DNA of 64,000 nucleotides from Tetraselmis striata. Lineage: Eukaryota; Chlorophyta; Chlorodendrophyceae; Chlorodendrales; Chlorodendraceae. The number at the start of each line of letters is the position of its first letter. Positions within the stretch are counted from its first letter, which is position 1. The notes beneath the pieces are model-generated. The model did no database searches. It saw only the letters and a program-made list of their open reading frames with translations, and had not been told where the DNA came from. Both the position numbers and the translations under genes were made by a program. Positions 25,170 to 36,028 of this stretch are shown piece after piece. The stretch is from NCBI GenBank assembly GCA_006384855.1, contig VCJN01002398.1, forward strand, positions 214,501 to 278,500. The letters run 5' to 3'.

Positions 25170-25759
25170 CAGGGTTGTGCCGAACTCAATTCAGTTTAGG
25201 GTAGTTCGGGAGTTCGGGCCGAAACCGAACTGATCCCCCCGAATTCAGTTCGGACAGAACTGCCTCGAAAATTTCCCGAACTAGGGGGTCTCCGAACTAC
25301 TCCGTAACTCACCAGATATGATCCCATCGAGTTACCGCAGCCGCCTTACATGGAGATATTAATGTGTTCTACGGTGAGAAACTTGCCGCATCCCCAAAAT
25401 AACCCCTCCATAAAAGTGCACCAATTGGTGCACCGGCCGCCATCTAGCTGTCCAACGGACATCACTTCTCATGAACGCGGCGACGAGGTCATGGAGACAT
25501 GTAACTATTACTTGCAACACGTTGCCACTGCATCTTACCCATTGCATCAGCCGGTTAAAGGCATATTCAGACCGCAGTTCGGTGGCATTTCGGTAGCAGT
25601 TCGGACCCAACTCAGTTTGGTTCGGGCAGTTCGGACAGTTCAATAGTTCGGTTCATTCCGAACTGCGGTTCAGTTCGGTCCGAATTGTATTCGGCCGAAC
25701 TACTTGAATTCAGTTCGGTCCGAACTGAACTCGGCCGATGAGAGTTCGGCGCAACCCTG
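25170..25759. mobile_element. hAT-type non-autonomous element (MITE), 590 bp
   Basis: The termini are inverted repeats: CAGGGTTGTGCCGAACTC at the left and GAGTTCGGCGCAACCCTG at the right. They are flanked by a perfect 8-bp direct repeat, GTTTCTAC at 25162-25169 and 25760-25767. An 8-bp target duplication with a CAGGG-type terminus is the hallmark of the hAT superfamily. The interior has no ORF. It is built from many copies of the hexamer GTTCGG and its complement CCGAAC, so it can fold extensively. It is inserted in the gag-like region of the PAT/Ngaro relic and is therefore younger than that insertion. Confidence 0.93.
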
Positions 25760-28099
25760 GTTTCTACAACCCAATTGGAGGAGCGCCTTCATGCGTTCGC
25801 CCAAGCTACCGATCCGTGGTTGGCCGGCCAGCTCTAGGCCCCCAACGCGGCCTTACTAGCCCGACACGCCCCTACCCTCACCAACAAAACTTCCGGTTCC
25901 GCACATCCCGTCAATCCCGCGACACAGCCTGGTGGCGAGGGTGGATAGAAGGCCGCCCCTCGGGGCCGGACTACGGACTTAAAGCAAGCAAACGCACCCG
26001 ACACCGAGCTCGAGCTCGTCGACTTCGGCTACTAAATACGGCCACATCACCACCCCCGGCCTCGAGCGCTCCCCGCGCGACGTGACCTAGCCTCGATTGT
26101 GGACCCTCACCGACGACAAAGCTACTCGCTCCCCAATCGAGAAGAAGTCCCAAGTGGCGGCTGATCATCGACCTACGAAAGCTCAACCGCAACTGCAAGC
26201 AACTCGAGGTGTCCTTCGACACACTCAAGCACATGCGCTGCCTAGTGCGGAAGGGCGAATGGTTTGTGTCGCTCGACCTACATGACGGCTACTACGCCCT
26301 CGTAGTCCGGGAGGAGGACCGAAATTTCTTCACCGTGAACTACCGTGGCGATATGTGGCGCCTCGCGTGCCTTGATGTGGGGGTGGACCGGCAGCTCCTA
26401 CGACTTTTGCAAGCTAACCGGCGCGTTTACCGACTACCTCCGGACCCCGCAGCCCTCTTCTTTGCCGGCGTCAAACCCGCAAGCGAACAAGCGCACGAGG
26501 CGGTTCATGCGCGCTGGCCAACGATTGCTACCCTACATGCTCGGCGATAGCATGTTCCTAGCGGGGTCCCTGGAGGAGGCTCTCCGCCTACGCGCCCGCC
26601 TGCATGCCCTTTCAGGACCAACTAGGCCCATTACGCAACCCCAAGAAAGGCGTGTGGGAGCCTACCTAGGTGGGGGAGCACCTTGGACTGACGGTAGACA
26701 TGTAGCGCGGCCAGTTCCGGGCCCCGCCCGAAAAGGTTGCCACGCTCGCCCTCCAGCCGCGCGGCTTCCTTGACCGCGCCGCCGCGGATTGGAGCTGGCT
26801 CCCCGCCCAATAGATGGCCGCATTCACAGGCAAAATACAGCTCATGTCCCGCCGGCCCGGTTCTTCTTGCGGCAGCTGCACGGCGTGCTCGCTTCCCGCC
26901 AAGGTTGGGTTGACATTGAAAATGACGAATCAGCTCCGCCGCGACCATCCGAGGTGGACGGCAATACCGGCACAACACAACGGGCGCTCAATGTTCCGAG
27001 ATGTGGAGACGGCGTACCTGGCTACCTGCACACCGATTCGAGCTCGTACGGCTGGGGCGCAGTGCTCAACGAGAATTCCTCCGATCAAGGGTGCGGATTT
27101 TGGTACGAGGATGACCGGGCCCAACATATCACCTAGAAGGAGCTGCGGGCACTCCGCCTCGCCGTGGAGTCCTCCATGCCCCCGCCTGGTCCTGCTCCAC
27201 AAGGACAACATGGTAGTGGCGGCGGTGCTCACCAACTGACCTCGCGACCGCCAGTGTTTATGGAGGAGCCCCGCCGCATGTGGCTTATGCTGGACATCGA
27301 CGACATCCGCATCTGACCGCGTTATATCCAGTCATAGGCGAACGTTTGAGCGGACCGTTTGAGCCGGGAGCTAGAATACGACGATTGGGAGCCGAATCCG
27401 CGGAATTTCGCGTAGCATATGCGGCGCACGTGGGGCAATAACACAATCGACAGTTTCGATTCGAAAGCGCGCAGCTACTGCGTTACACAAGAGGCGGTTG
27501 ATTCCCTTCATATTTGGCGGACGATCTTTGGCGCTAGGAGCGCAATTATTGCAATCCGCTTTGGACACTGTTGGACAACCTCGCCATCAAGCTCCGGCAA
27601 TCAGGCGCGGCGCCCACGGTCATCGCCCCACAGTGGCCGGGCAATAAGCGCGGGTGCCATCAGCTCTAAGTGCTCGCCAACAAGAAAATCGTTTTCCGGG
27701 TGGCCCGCGACCTTTTCTTTCCCGGGCGGTTAGAGCGCTGACGGGATCGCACGGCCGGGATGGAGCGTCGTGGTTTTTCGACTGCCACTCCGGTTTGGCT
27801 GTATTATGTCCGCCGCGGCGCCGTAGGTCGTGCGATATCCGCTGCATGGTCGCCTCAAGCCCTACTGCCTCAATGCGACCTCCTCGGACCCGTGCGCCGG
27901 GGCAAGACCCGCTACCGGCTAGCGGAGCATACGGCCAAGGCCCCTTGGTTGGCCACCATGACCATACATCGGCATGCGCGCCATGCTCGGCACCGGCCTA
28001 GTTGGCAGGGTGGCCATGGACATGCTTACCGGCTCCTTGACTAAGCACACCTACGACAACTACGGCAGCGGCATGCGCAAGTTCGCCGCGTTCTGCCGG

Positions 28100-28103
28100 G
28101 GGT

Positions 28104-28137
<34 letters not shown>

Positions 28138-28138
28138 G

Positions 28139-28169
<31 letters not shown>
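28100..28169 (+). repeat. Long G-rich homopolymer tract
   Basis: About 70 nt of almost pure G, interrupted only by a short TGGGA near its middle. It lies in the N-terminal part of the recombinase region of the relic and is a potential G-quadruplex-forming site. Confidence 0.92.
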
Positions 28170-28171
<2 letters not shown>

Positions 28172-29229
28172 TCTCCCCCCTCGACACCACTCCGTCGACA
28201 AGGGTAGGGTACGCGGCATGGTTGAGACTATAAGGCACATTTGCCGCTGAATCGTTGCATCAATATTTCTCGTCGTCAATCAATAAAACTTTCCGGGACC
28301 ACTAACGACAGCCGGTGATGGCCCTCGGCGAGATGCTAGATAGCGGACGCCCGTCGCGGCCTGGAGCTTCAACAAGAGCGCCTCGGGGCGGAGAACATCC
28401 GCGTGCCGATGCCGGCGCCGGTACCGGTAGTGAGCGACGCGTCCTCGACGCGCTCGTGCAATAATTGTGGTCTCCTCTACTTCAATGGCGGCCCGGCACC
28501 ATTGCTGAGTGGCGCAAGTTCCGCAGTGTTAAGGCGTCCCTGATTAATTGCGTCTTTTTCTGCCACGCGGAGACAGGGACGAGCTGCAAACATGGCGACC
28601 TCGTCGTCGATCGCCTGTCCAGACACATCGCCATGTTCGTCGGCAAGGCGAAGGGCGATCATCGCAATAGAGTTTCCGAGAATAAAACCTTGCTTCAACT
28701 TTCCATCGCCGAATTCCCCAAACTGGCGGACGTGTTGGAGTACTACACGGCTTATCGAGAGGCCTACTGCCGCCAATTCTACGGCGCCGACCTGCCGACG
28801 GCCTTCGTGTGCATCTGCCCCATGGAGCCTTCGGCCAGCACCACAAGGTCGGCTTCAACCATCGCCTTCACCGATATAGTGATCGATGGATGCACGATGG
28901 TCGGCGCCGAGCACCATGCATGCTTCTAGTGGACATCTCACAGCCTGCGGAATAAAGGAGCAGCTTCAGCGGGCAATTACCTCGGAGCCCCCTTGCCCAC
29001 GATCAAGTACATGGGCGGGTGGAAGAAGAGCTCCGACGTACTTCAGGGCAAGTACATCGACCCCACGATGCGTCCCACTCCAGCCGCGTGGACACTTTTC
29101 GGTTTGCTTGTGCGCCCCCCCCCCCCCCCCGGCCGCAACGTTCCCAGCATATGCATCCTTTCGCCCTTTCCTTGGCAAATCGTGCCTCCAGGTAAATGGT
29201 CAAATGTACACCTGTCAAGTGTCAAATGG

Positions 29230-29379
29230 CTTGCAGTACTTAAGCATTGAAGCATTATGCGTACACTCCACAGGTGACGCGTACGGCGGACGATGGGCGT
29301 CACACGACTCCTACCCCTGCTGGAGCCACCCCTGAGCAGCGGTACTCTCTGTTTTGCGCTCGCCTTCCGGCTTCGCGCA
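29230..29379 (+). repeat. Split direct repeat A2 of the PAT/Ngaro-like relic
   Basis: Direct copy of A1, lying between the two short B repeats (about 29171-29210 and 29471-29510). The B repeats share a GGCA-(A/G)-(A/G)-TCGTGCCTCC core followed by GGTAAATG. Confidence 0.78.
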
Positions 29380-29510
29380 CCCACCCATCCTTCCAGTTTC
29401 TGCGCTAGGAGACACCTATGTCTTACCTGTGATCGTTTTCTTTGCCTCATTGTAAGCGAGTTAACATTTTTGGCAGGTCGTGCCTCCCGGGTAAATGTGA
29501 TCATTCAGCT

Positions 29511-30338
29511 TCGCAACAGCATGCGTCGAATTGGCTCTTATCATGGAAGTCGTACTACTGTACGGGAGCTGCAAAAACCAAATTTGGTAGGGTAGGTAGG
29601 TTATGATATTTGTACGGGGGCAGTACCCGTAACTCCGCTGTGCACCGGAGATATATGACGGTAGTATGATTGCGCTTTCCGCCGTAACTAAGGATTAATA
29701 CTGGATCGCTGCCAAACTAATATGGCCGCGCCGTCGTAGATGAGACGATGCTGCAGCAAGTGTTTCACTGGTGCCAGTCCTGTCCTGGGGGCAGAAAATA
29801 CTGACGATATGATTGTACGACTTATCTCCATACGGGTATACGAGTGGTCGTGCGCTGTGCAGTCGCGACGATTAATACTGGTACCACAAGGTGCTCGTAG
29901 CAGAGGGAGTCCCGCCTGATCTGCTACCTGTACTAGTCTCGCCTGCAGCTTCTGGCTCGGCAATCACGCTCGGCCCGCAGTCGGTCGCTGAGCGTCGCTG
30001 TCCTCGCACGTGTACGGCAGCTTGCTCCTTGGACGGGGCCTGATCACCGGGCAGGCTGCACGCTAGCTCTGGTGTGCCACATCGCGGCCGATGATCCTGG
30101 TGTCGCCGCCGCCGCCGCCGCTGCTATTCGAGGGTTGATCCCTGCAGGGGTACCGCTGTGACCCTCTATATTATCGTCAGGCGCGTCGCAGCGCCCTGGG
30201 CGGCGGCGGCGCGACGAGCCTGACGGACGCAAATAGTTGTACTCGCAGTGGCCTCTTCGTCGTCTAACGGCGGCCCGCCGCGCACGACGGGGCGCACAGG
30301 AAGGTCATAAGTTGTCGTACCTCCACGGGGCTGCCGAC
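29511..30338. other. Intergenic region upstream of the GCR1_C-like gene
   Basis: No gene or repeat family recognised. It contains a short GCC-repeat stretch at about 30103-30121. The GC content rises towards the start of the next gene, as expected for its promoter side, but no defined promoter element can be named. Confidence 0.5.
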
Positions 30339-31615
30339 ATGGGCGGGTGCAGGCTGCGTGTCAAGGCCGCGTATGTCGACAAGCCCAGCGGCCGCAGCTT
30401 CGACAACCTCACGCCGGTGAGCACCTGGGTGGAGGAGTGCAAGACAGTGGCGCAGCTGCTGCCGGTACTCGCGAGACGATTTTGGTCTGGCGTCGAAACG
30501 GAGGTGCTGGACGATGACGCCCATCTCCCACAGGTACCAGTACGCACGGCGGTTTTACGCAAGCTGCTGATCTATCCGTAGCACCTTCGCACGGGTTTCA
30601 AGGCACAGCAGTTTAGGATACACGGTAGACCGACCGGCTTCCACGTTCCAGTCAGCGCACCACATATCTTTGTTTGGTTGGCTGATTGTGCGCGTTTGTG
30701 TGCGCGCGCTTGCCTGTGACCCAGCCGGAGTCGCTAAAGGCTGTGACGGTCACCTTCAATGGCAGCCTCGTGCTGAAGGATGACAACCTATTTGACGTGC
30801 TCAGCGCTGAAACATCCGACCGGGACAATGTCATCACGGTTGGCATAAAGGGGGCGGCGGAGTATCTGCCTAAGACGGCGTCCACGCCTTCAACGGACAC
30901 TGCGACGCTGAGGTCGCCCCCAGGCTCCGTCCCCTGGGGCAGGCAGGGCTCCGTCATGCTGGTGCAGCCCCAGGGGGCGGCGCAGCAGCAGGGCAACAGG
31001 CCTCACCTATTGCCAATGTTGGCGCCTGTCGACCACTCGGCCATGATATCCAGCAATGGCAAGCGAAACACACATGGACTGACTGCGGTCCCCAACGGCA
31101 ACGGACCCACTGCTGGAGATGGCAATGTGATGACGTGGGCGGGCATGGACCCCCACTTCCAGCTATTGCAGGTCCAGCAGCACCAGCAGGACGGTGCAGC
31201 TGGCGCGGGCTCTCCTTCGTCCATGGGCAGGAAGCGCTCAGCAGAGCGCGATAATAAATGTCCTTTGCCTTTCCTTCGTGATATTTCCAACTTGGCGGAG
31301 CTGTATGACCGATGGGAGGCAGGCATGGATGGACAGCCTCCCCTGAAGATGCTCAGCGGGACAGAGTACAGAGGAGTCCGCACACGCTACCATGAAATAA
31401 AAAACTTTGTCCTTCGTCTGAAGGAGAGGGCAGCGTTGGAGGCCGGTGGCGATGATAAACGCATGGCGGCCATCATGCAGCATGAGCTCGAGGCTGCACG
31501 GACTCAGCAAGGCTCCAAGATGGGGCTGCCCTCCTGGGTCAGAATGACGGCTAATCAGTACGTGAAGGATATCAAGGCAAGGAAGATGGGGTCGCAGTCA
31601 CCAATAACTACCTGA
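30339..31615 (+). CDS. GCR1_C-like DNA-binding domain protein, 361 aa
   Basis: Two exons, 30339-30533 and 30725-31615, joined in phase 0 over a 191-bp GT-AG intron; stop TGA at 31613. The ATG at 30339 is chosen because it is the first ATG of the open frame. Residues about 245-340 show LRDISNLAELYDRWEAGMDG, then QPPLKML, then the basic helix RTRYHEIKNFVLRLKERAA and a further helix. This resembles the GCR1_C (PF12550) domain of fungal glycolytic regulators, which is also carried by Crypton-type recombinases. A basic GRKRSAER stretch just before it could be a nuclear signal. Residues 1-110 have a strand/helix pattern with a FNGSLVLKDDNL block that I do not recognise. The middle is Gln/Pro/Gly-rich and likely disordered. 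It could be a transcription factor or a domesticated element-derived protein. Confidence 0.75.
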
Positions 31616-32664
31616 AGCGCTCTGCCACATTTTTCCGATGAAGTGCTGATGTTGCTGCTCAGTTTTCCGATATTATGTGGGTGTAGGTATGGCATTGCTT
31701 CCCAATGACTGCACAAATAGCCGTATCCCTGGGTACTTCCATCCTTGGCGGGGATCCATGGTCTTTTTTAATAAGCTTAGGAGTTCCACATGCCATTTGC
31801 GCCAGATTCCTGTGTTAGGTCACAATTGGCGAGCTCTGATCTGAAGGCCCGATCCTGCGGTTGCTGCCTCCGTCAGAGCCTGAATTGTCAGTGCGTTACA
31901 AATAATAGTAAGACGAAGAAGAATAAGAATAAGAATAATAAAAATAAATAATAATAATAATAGTGATACCATTGTTCTAATCGGACTATACCACTACAGT
32001 AAATCGATACGGATGTACAGGTAGCGACTACACCGCGTGCTGTTGATATGCAAACAAATAGATACCCTGTATAATTGTTTACATCGAATTTACCTCGAAG
32101 TAAGGATTACTATCGCAACTAAGGATTATTATTTTCGAGTACCAGGTACGGGTAGGGACTAGCGCTAAGAATGGTTGTACAGTGCTACATCAGTAGCACA
32201 GGCGCAACGTACGGCCCTGGTATCGGTGCTGCACGTGCTACGCACAGGCTGCTACGAGCGCTGCTATGTTCGTACTGCTCGTGCACATTCCCTTTAACAT
32301 ACTGTATATATCTCTTTCTGTTGATTGGCCGAAATTCGACACCGGCGCGACATGTGCTCTATAAAGTACTGGAATCCGGAGCGGCCAATCCTGAAATGCA
32401 ATGGGTCGACGTGCGTGGAATTCCGTCGATAAATCTCCGGTACTTCAGCGATCTATCCACGAAATCGAGAGCGGGGGTGCCTGCCTCCCTGCCTGCCTGC
32501 GTCATCCAATTCACGCAGCCTCGGTTTCATCATTTCTTGTGTCACCAGGTAAAGTACAGGTAATTCTCCCGGAGTACTAATTCTCGGACGATGTCAGTAC
32601 CCGGTCATACATGGTATACGAGTATTGGTATAAACGGATAGATTATAACTCACAAGGTACATCC
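31616..32664. other. Intergenic region, A/T-rich with an AAT-type microsatellite
   Basis: No gene seen. A GAA/AAT-rich simple repeat lies at about 31911-31963. The rest is A/T-rich with no recognisable family. Confidence 0.55.
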
Positions 32665-32665
32665 C

Positions 32666-32920
32666 TTGTCCGCTCGGTAGAGCGGTCGTCTCGTGTACGA
32701 GAGGTACCGGGTTCGATTCCTGGCCGATGTATTTCGGCAATATCGGCCCGGCGTGTCCCGGGTTTCCTCGGTTGATGCATTAGCCCTTCGGGGTTCGAAT
32801 GAGGCAATGGTCTATGGGCTATGCCAGACCTACGACTGCAGTTGGCGCACGAGGTCAAGTGCTGGGGCGGCTTCGGCCGATGTCCCGGGGCGAACTTTAC
32901 TTTACTTTTATTATAACTCG
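32666..32920 (+). mobile_element. tRNA-derived SINE, copy 1
   Basis: The head resembles a tRNA: a GCTCGGTAGAGCGGTCGT stretch fits the RNA polymerase III A box and GGGTTCGATTCCTGG fits the B box, at tRNA-like spacing. It is followed by a tRNA-unrelated body (CCCGGCGTGTCCCGGGTTT..., GCATTAGCC, TCTATGGGCTATGCCAGACC) and an A/T-rich tail after CCCGGGGCGAACTT. A second copy in the opposite orientation at 41871-42127 shares head, body and tail. A free tRNA gene is unlikely because the homology continues well past the tRNA end. Confidence 0.88.
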
Positions 32921-33399
32921 TATTCTAATACGATTTAAAAAAAGTGACAATCGTACTGGACAGTAGGGTAGCGACTAGGAGCGGGTGTACAGACAAAAAT
33001 AAATACTGTGTGGTTCAGAGACGTCTTCATCCACGCCTTTCTCCACTCCTGGCAACCGGCATTTACCATCTCGACTCAGCAATAATCGAGCTTTTCGGGC
33101 ATTTCTTCCCCTCCGTGCCCGACCCGATGAGCTACTGCCAACCGTGGTCTGGTGCTATACAGCCATACAGTACGAAACCTATATGCGACATCTACATACG
33201 AACTACTAGTATAGAAGAATATATCCGAATCGATGAAACGTACCCTGTAGGGACTACAGCGATGAGGGCCCGCCTCCTTTTCTCACAGCGGCGAAGCCGC
33301 CATACTTTGCACATGTAAATAGAGATATATTTCTAAGTGTATTTCCATGTATTTCTAAACATGGGAATCCCGGCACAAATATTATCGCCATGACATATT

Positions 33400-33872
33400 T
33401 CCGAGTTCGGCTCGCTAGCCCCGCACGCTGAGGCCTTCTTGGTGGAGCTCGCGAAAGCTAGCCACACACACACTTGCCAAAAAAACGGCCCGGTCTTGTA
33501 TGCGTGTTGCCGCCGTTTCTCCTTGCTCATCAACATGGCACATGCAAACAACGTTCTTGGCGGGGTCGCGGCCGCGCGCGCGGCACGTGATGGTGCTCCT
33601 GCGTCATGCGTCGCGTCGGTCGTCGGCATGTGTTGCTATGACCCGGGTCATTGGTTGCAAGCGTCCTCGCCGCGGTTGATGACCTACCCCGGGGCGGTGG
33701 TCCCTTCGGTTCTTGGCGACTTTGTGGTTCCCTTAGCTCTCCCTTGGTTCTTGGCTCCATGGCCTCCTGCTCGATCTTGGTTTCAGGCTTATGTCTCTCT
33801 TTTGTTGGCAACCTTTCATAGTTGTTGTTAGTTCCGTTTGTAGTGCGCATATGTTAAAGCACCGATGTTGAA
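33400..33872 (+). mobile_element. LINE 3' end, short 5'-truncated copy
   Basis: About 470 bp that closely match the last 480 bp of the longer copy ending near 35220. It encodes the end of a LINE ORF (LVELAKASHTHT, then INMAHANNVLGG) and the same 3' UTR, ending GCGCATATGTTAAAGC and then an A-rich tail. A shared 3' end with a different 5' start is the usual product of target-primed reverse transcription with 5' truncation. Confidence 0.72.
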
Positions 33873-34234
33873 AATACAAATATTATCGTCCTGGTACGCA
33901 TCGCGCTATGAAGGGTCGCCCGAAGCCTCGTATTACGCTTGGCGCGAAGTTTGGAGAATTTGAGGGCACCCGTACGGCGTATACGAGGCTTTGCGCGGCA
34001 ACTAGAGCGATGCGTACGGTTAAGTGCGGGGATTTCCACAATAAGTGAGCGCGGCAAAAAGTGAATGCTTAGTAGAACATGCCCTCAGCTACATAAAAAC
34101 TCCCATTGGCATGACTTTTCTGAACTCTTTCAATGCATGGCTGTGTGCATGAGGGTATTCCCTGCCATATGCAAGCATAAAGGAAGAGAGGGTGGGGCAC
34201 TTTTTGGAACCATCGGCAGATTACAGTCAGCATC

Positions 34235-35225
34235 AAGGCAACCCAACCATATGGTGGCCCTATCGACCCTTCTGCTTTTTGCTCCTTCTCGGTACAAGGC
34301 ATGCTGGCCCGTTTTGAGGAAGTTGGCGTGGAACTCACTCCTTAAGCGTGGGCGGTCGCGTACGCTGATCATGTGGCACGTTGCTCTGGGGGGATTCCTA
34401 TATATCACGCGGCACACGAGTGGGCGGCACATGGCCTTTCCGACGTTTGCCACGACATGAAATCCGCCTTGGGCGTAGGTGTCCATATCCTCACGGACTC
34501 ATCGGTGCTTGTTTCTCTTCCGAAGGGCGGCGACGGCCGGCCGGCCGATGTTGGGCTTTTTGGGTATGGTGGTATCCGCGGGAACACGATTGCTGTCGAT
34601 ACCATCACTGCCCCTATCCTCGGCGTGTCAAGCTCGGACCCAACGAATGCATTACGGGCTGCAAAACGAGCGCCACAAAATCCAGAAGTATGACGAGGGT
34701 GTCCGAAACGCCGCCGGCATGCTTCGATTTGTTCCTTTCGCCGTTACCGAGTTCGGCTCGCTAGCCCCGCTCGCTGAGGCCTTCTTGGTGGAGCTCGCGA
34801 AAGCTAGCCACACACACACCGGCCCAAAAATCGGCCCGGTCTTGTCTGCGTGGCGCCGCCGTTTCTCCTTTCTCATCAACATGGCACATGCAAATAACGT
34901 TCCTGGCGGGGTCGCGGCCGCGTGCGCGGCACGTGATGGGGCTCTTGCGCCTGCGTCGCGTCGCTCGTCGGCCTGTGTTGCTATGACCCGGGTCATTGGT
35001 TGCAAGCGTCCTCGCCGCGGCTGATGGGCTACTCCGGGGCGGTGGTCACTTTGGTTCCTGGCAGCTTGGCGAATTCGTGGTTCCCTTGGCTCTCCCTTGG
35101 TTTTCGGCTCCATGGCCTCCTGCTCGATCTTGGTTTCAGGCTTATGTCTCTCTTTTGCTGGCAACCTTAATTTCATAGTTGTTGTTAGTTCTGTTTGGAG
35201 TGCGCATATGTTAAAGCCGCCTGAT
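34235..35225 (+). mobile_element. LINE 3' end, longer 5'-truncated copy
   Basis: Encodes a longer part of the C-terminal LINE product: PIDPSAFCSFSVQGMLARF, then YADHVARCSGGIPIYH near 34360, VGVHILTDSS near 34480, SSSDPTNALRAAKRAPQNP near 34630, then FVPFAVTEFGSLAPLAEAF near 34730. At least one in-frame stop and one frame change interrupt it, so it is a dead copy. The last part, 34745-35220, duplicates 33400-33872 in the same orientation. The clade of the LINE cannot be set without the RT core. Confidence 0.65.
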
Positions 35226-35368
35226 GTAAAAATACTCCTACGATTTGATGATTTAGATACCGTTGTAAGCTCACGCGCGGTGCGGCGGTGAGAGACCTAG
35301 CTCAGGCCACCAGCCGCCCAAAGCTGCATAAGTACTGAAATGAAAGTTTCGACCGCAAATTAAAGATC

Positions 35369-35402
35369 CCCCCCCCCCGCACCCCCCCCCCCCCCGCCCC
35401 CA
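35369..35402 (+). repeat. C-rich low-complexity tract
   Basis: Two C homopolymers separated by GCA within the A/T-rich spacer 35231-35640. Nothing else is recognised in that spacer. Confidence 0.85.
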
Positions 35403-36028
35403 CGTTTCTCCGGAAATCCGGTACCTAAAACATGTAACATTTAATCGTAACAGCCTAATATTACAGCGGAATTAATGTTTTAATAAAATGATTTATAATT
35501 CCGTAGTAGACAGTCGCGCGCGTGCTGTTTCACCCGCGCGTACCAGTACCAGTACGCGGTAGGTGGATTTGTTACTGCCTTTTTTGTAATTCACACCAGT
35601 ACCCGTACGCGGTGCCGGTAGCATGCTGGTGAGTACTCAACATGCTGCTACTGATGCACTCGTATGCATGCCAAGAGCTCGGACCGACCCGAGGCACCAC
35701 CCTCACGGCAGCGCCCCTATGTCGGCCCAATATCCCGCTTTGGATCTATAGACCCAGCTCAGCGCCAGGAGAAGCTGAGCTGGTCGTGAGGCACCTGCTG
35801 TGTTGCGGGGTTTCGAGCAGGGCGTAGGTCAGTCCCGGCCGCGCCGCACGCCGGCGGGCGGTAATCCAGTGCGGGAAGTGCCGGGCCTGCACGCCGGCGT
35901 TGCGAAACCGCTCGCGTGCATTCTCACGGACAGCGCCGCTTCTGGCCTGCCAGTCAATGCATGGTGCGACTCTGTAAAGGTGACTGAAAATTTTCTGATT
36001 GTGCTATTGTCGTAGGAGCTCGGCCGTC

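Larger units (their letters stand above)
24814..29510 (+). mobile_element. PAT/Ngaro-type (DIRS-like) tyrosine-recombinase retrotransposon relic (broken)
   Basis: Parts in order on the plus strand: left repeat A1 (24816-24969), gag-like region (about 25080-26050), reverse transcriptase (about 26200-26800) with a VSLDLHDGYYALVV palm motif, RNase H (about 27020-27240, with a TDSSSYGWGAVL block), an RNase H-to-recombinase connector (to about 27960), and a tyrosine recombinase (about 27970-29080) whose C-terminal part has the HSLRNKGA...GGWKKSS...YID layout. After it come B1 (about 29171-29210), A2 (29230-29379) and B2 (about 29471-29510). The A1-ORFs-B1-A2-B2 order is the split direct repeat design of PAT/Ngaro elements. 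There is no integrase. It is broken at several to many points and is interrupted by a MITE and a long G run, so it is old and inactive. Confidence 0.8.

Noticed and set aside
32666-32745. A genuine tRNA gene
   Set aside because: A and B boxes are present, but the anticodon arm is irregular and homology with the copy at 41871-42127 extends about 180 bp past the tRNA part, as in a SINE.
33400-35225. LTR pair around a short retroelement
   Set aside because: The direct repeats encode the end of a LINE ORF plus 3' UTR, and the longer copy continues that ORF upstream, so these are two truncated LINE copies rather than LTRs.
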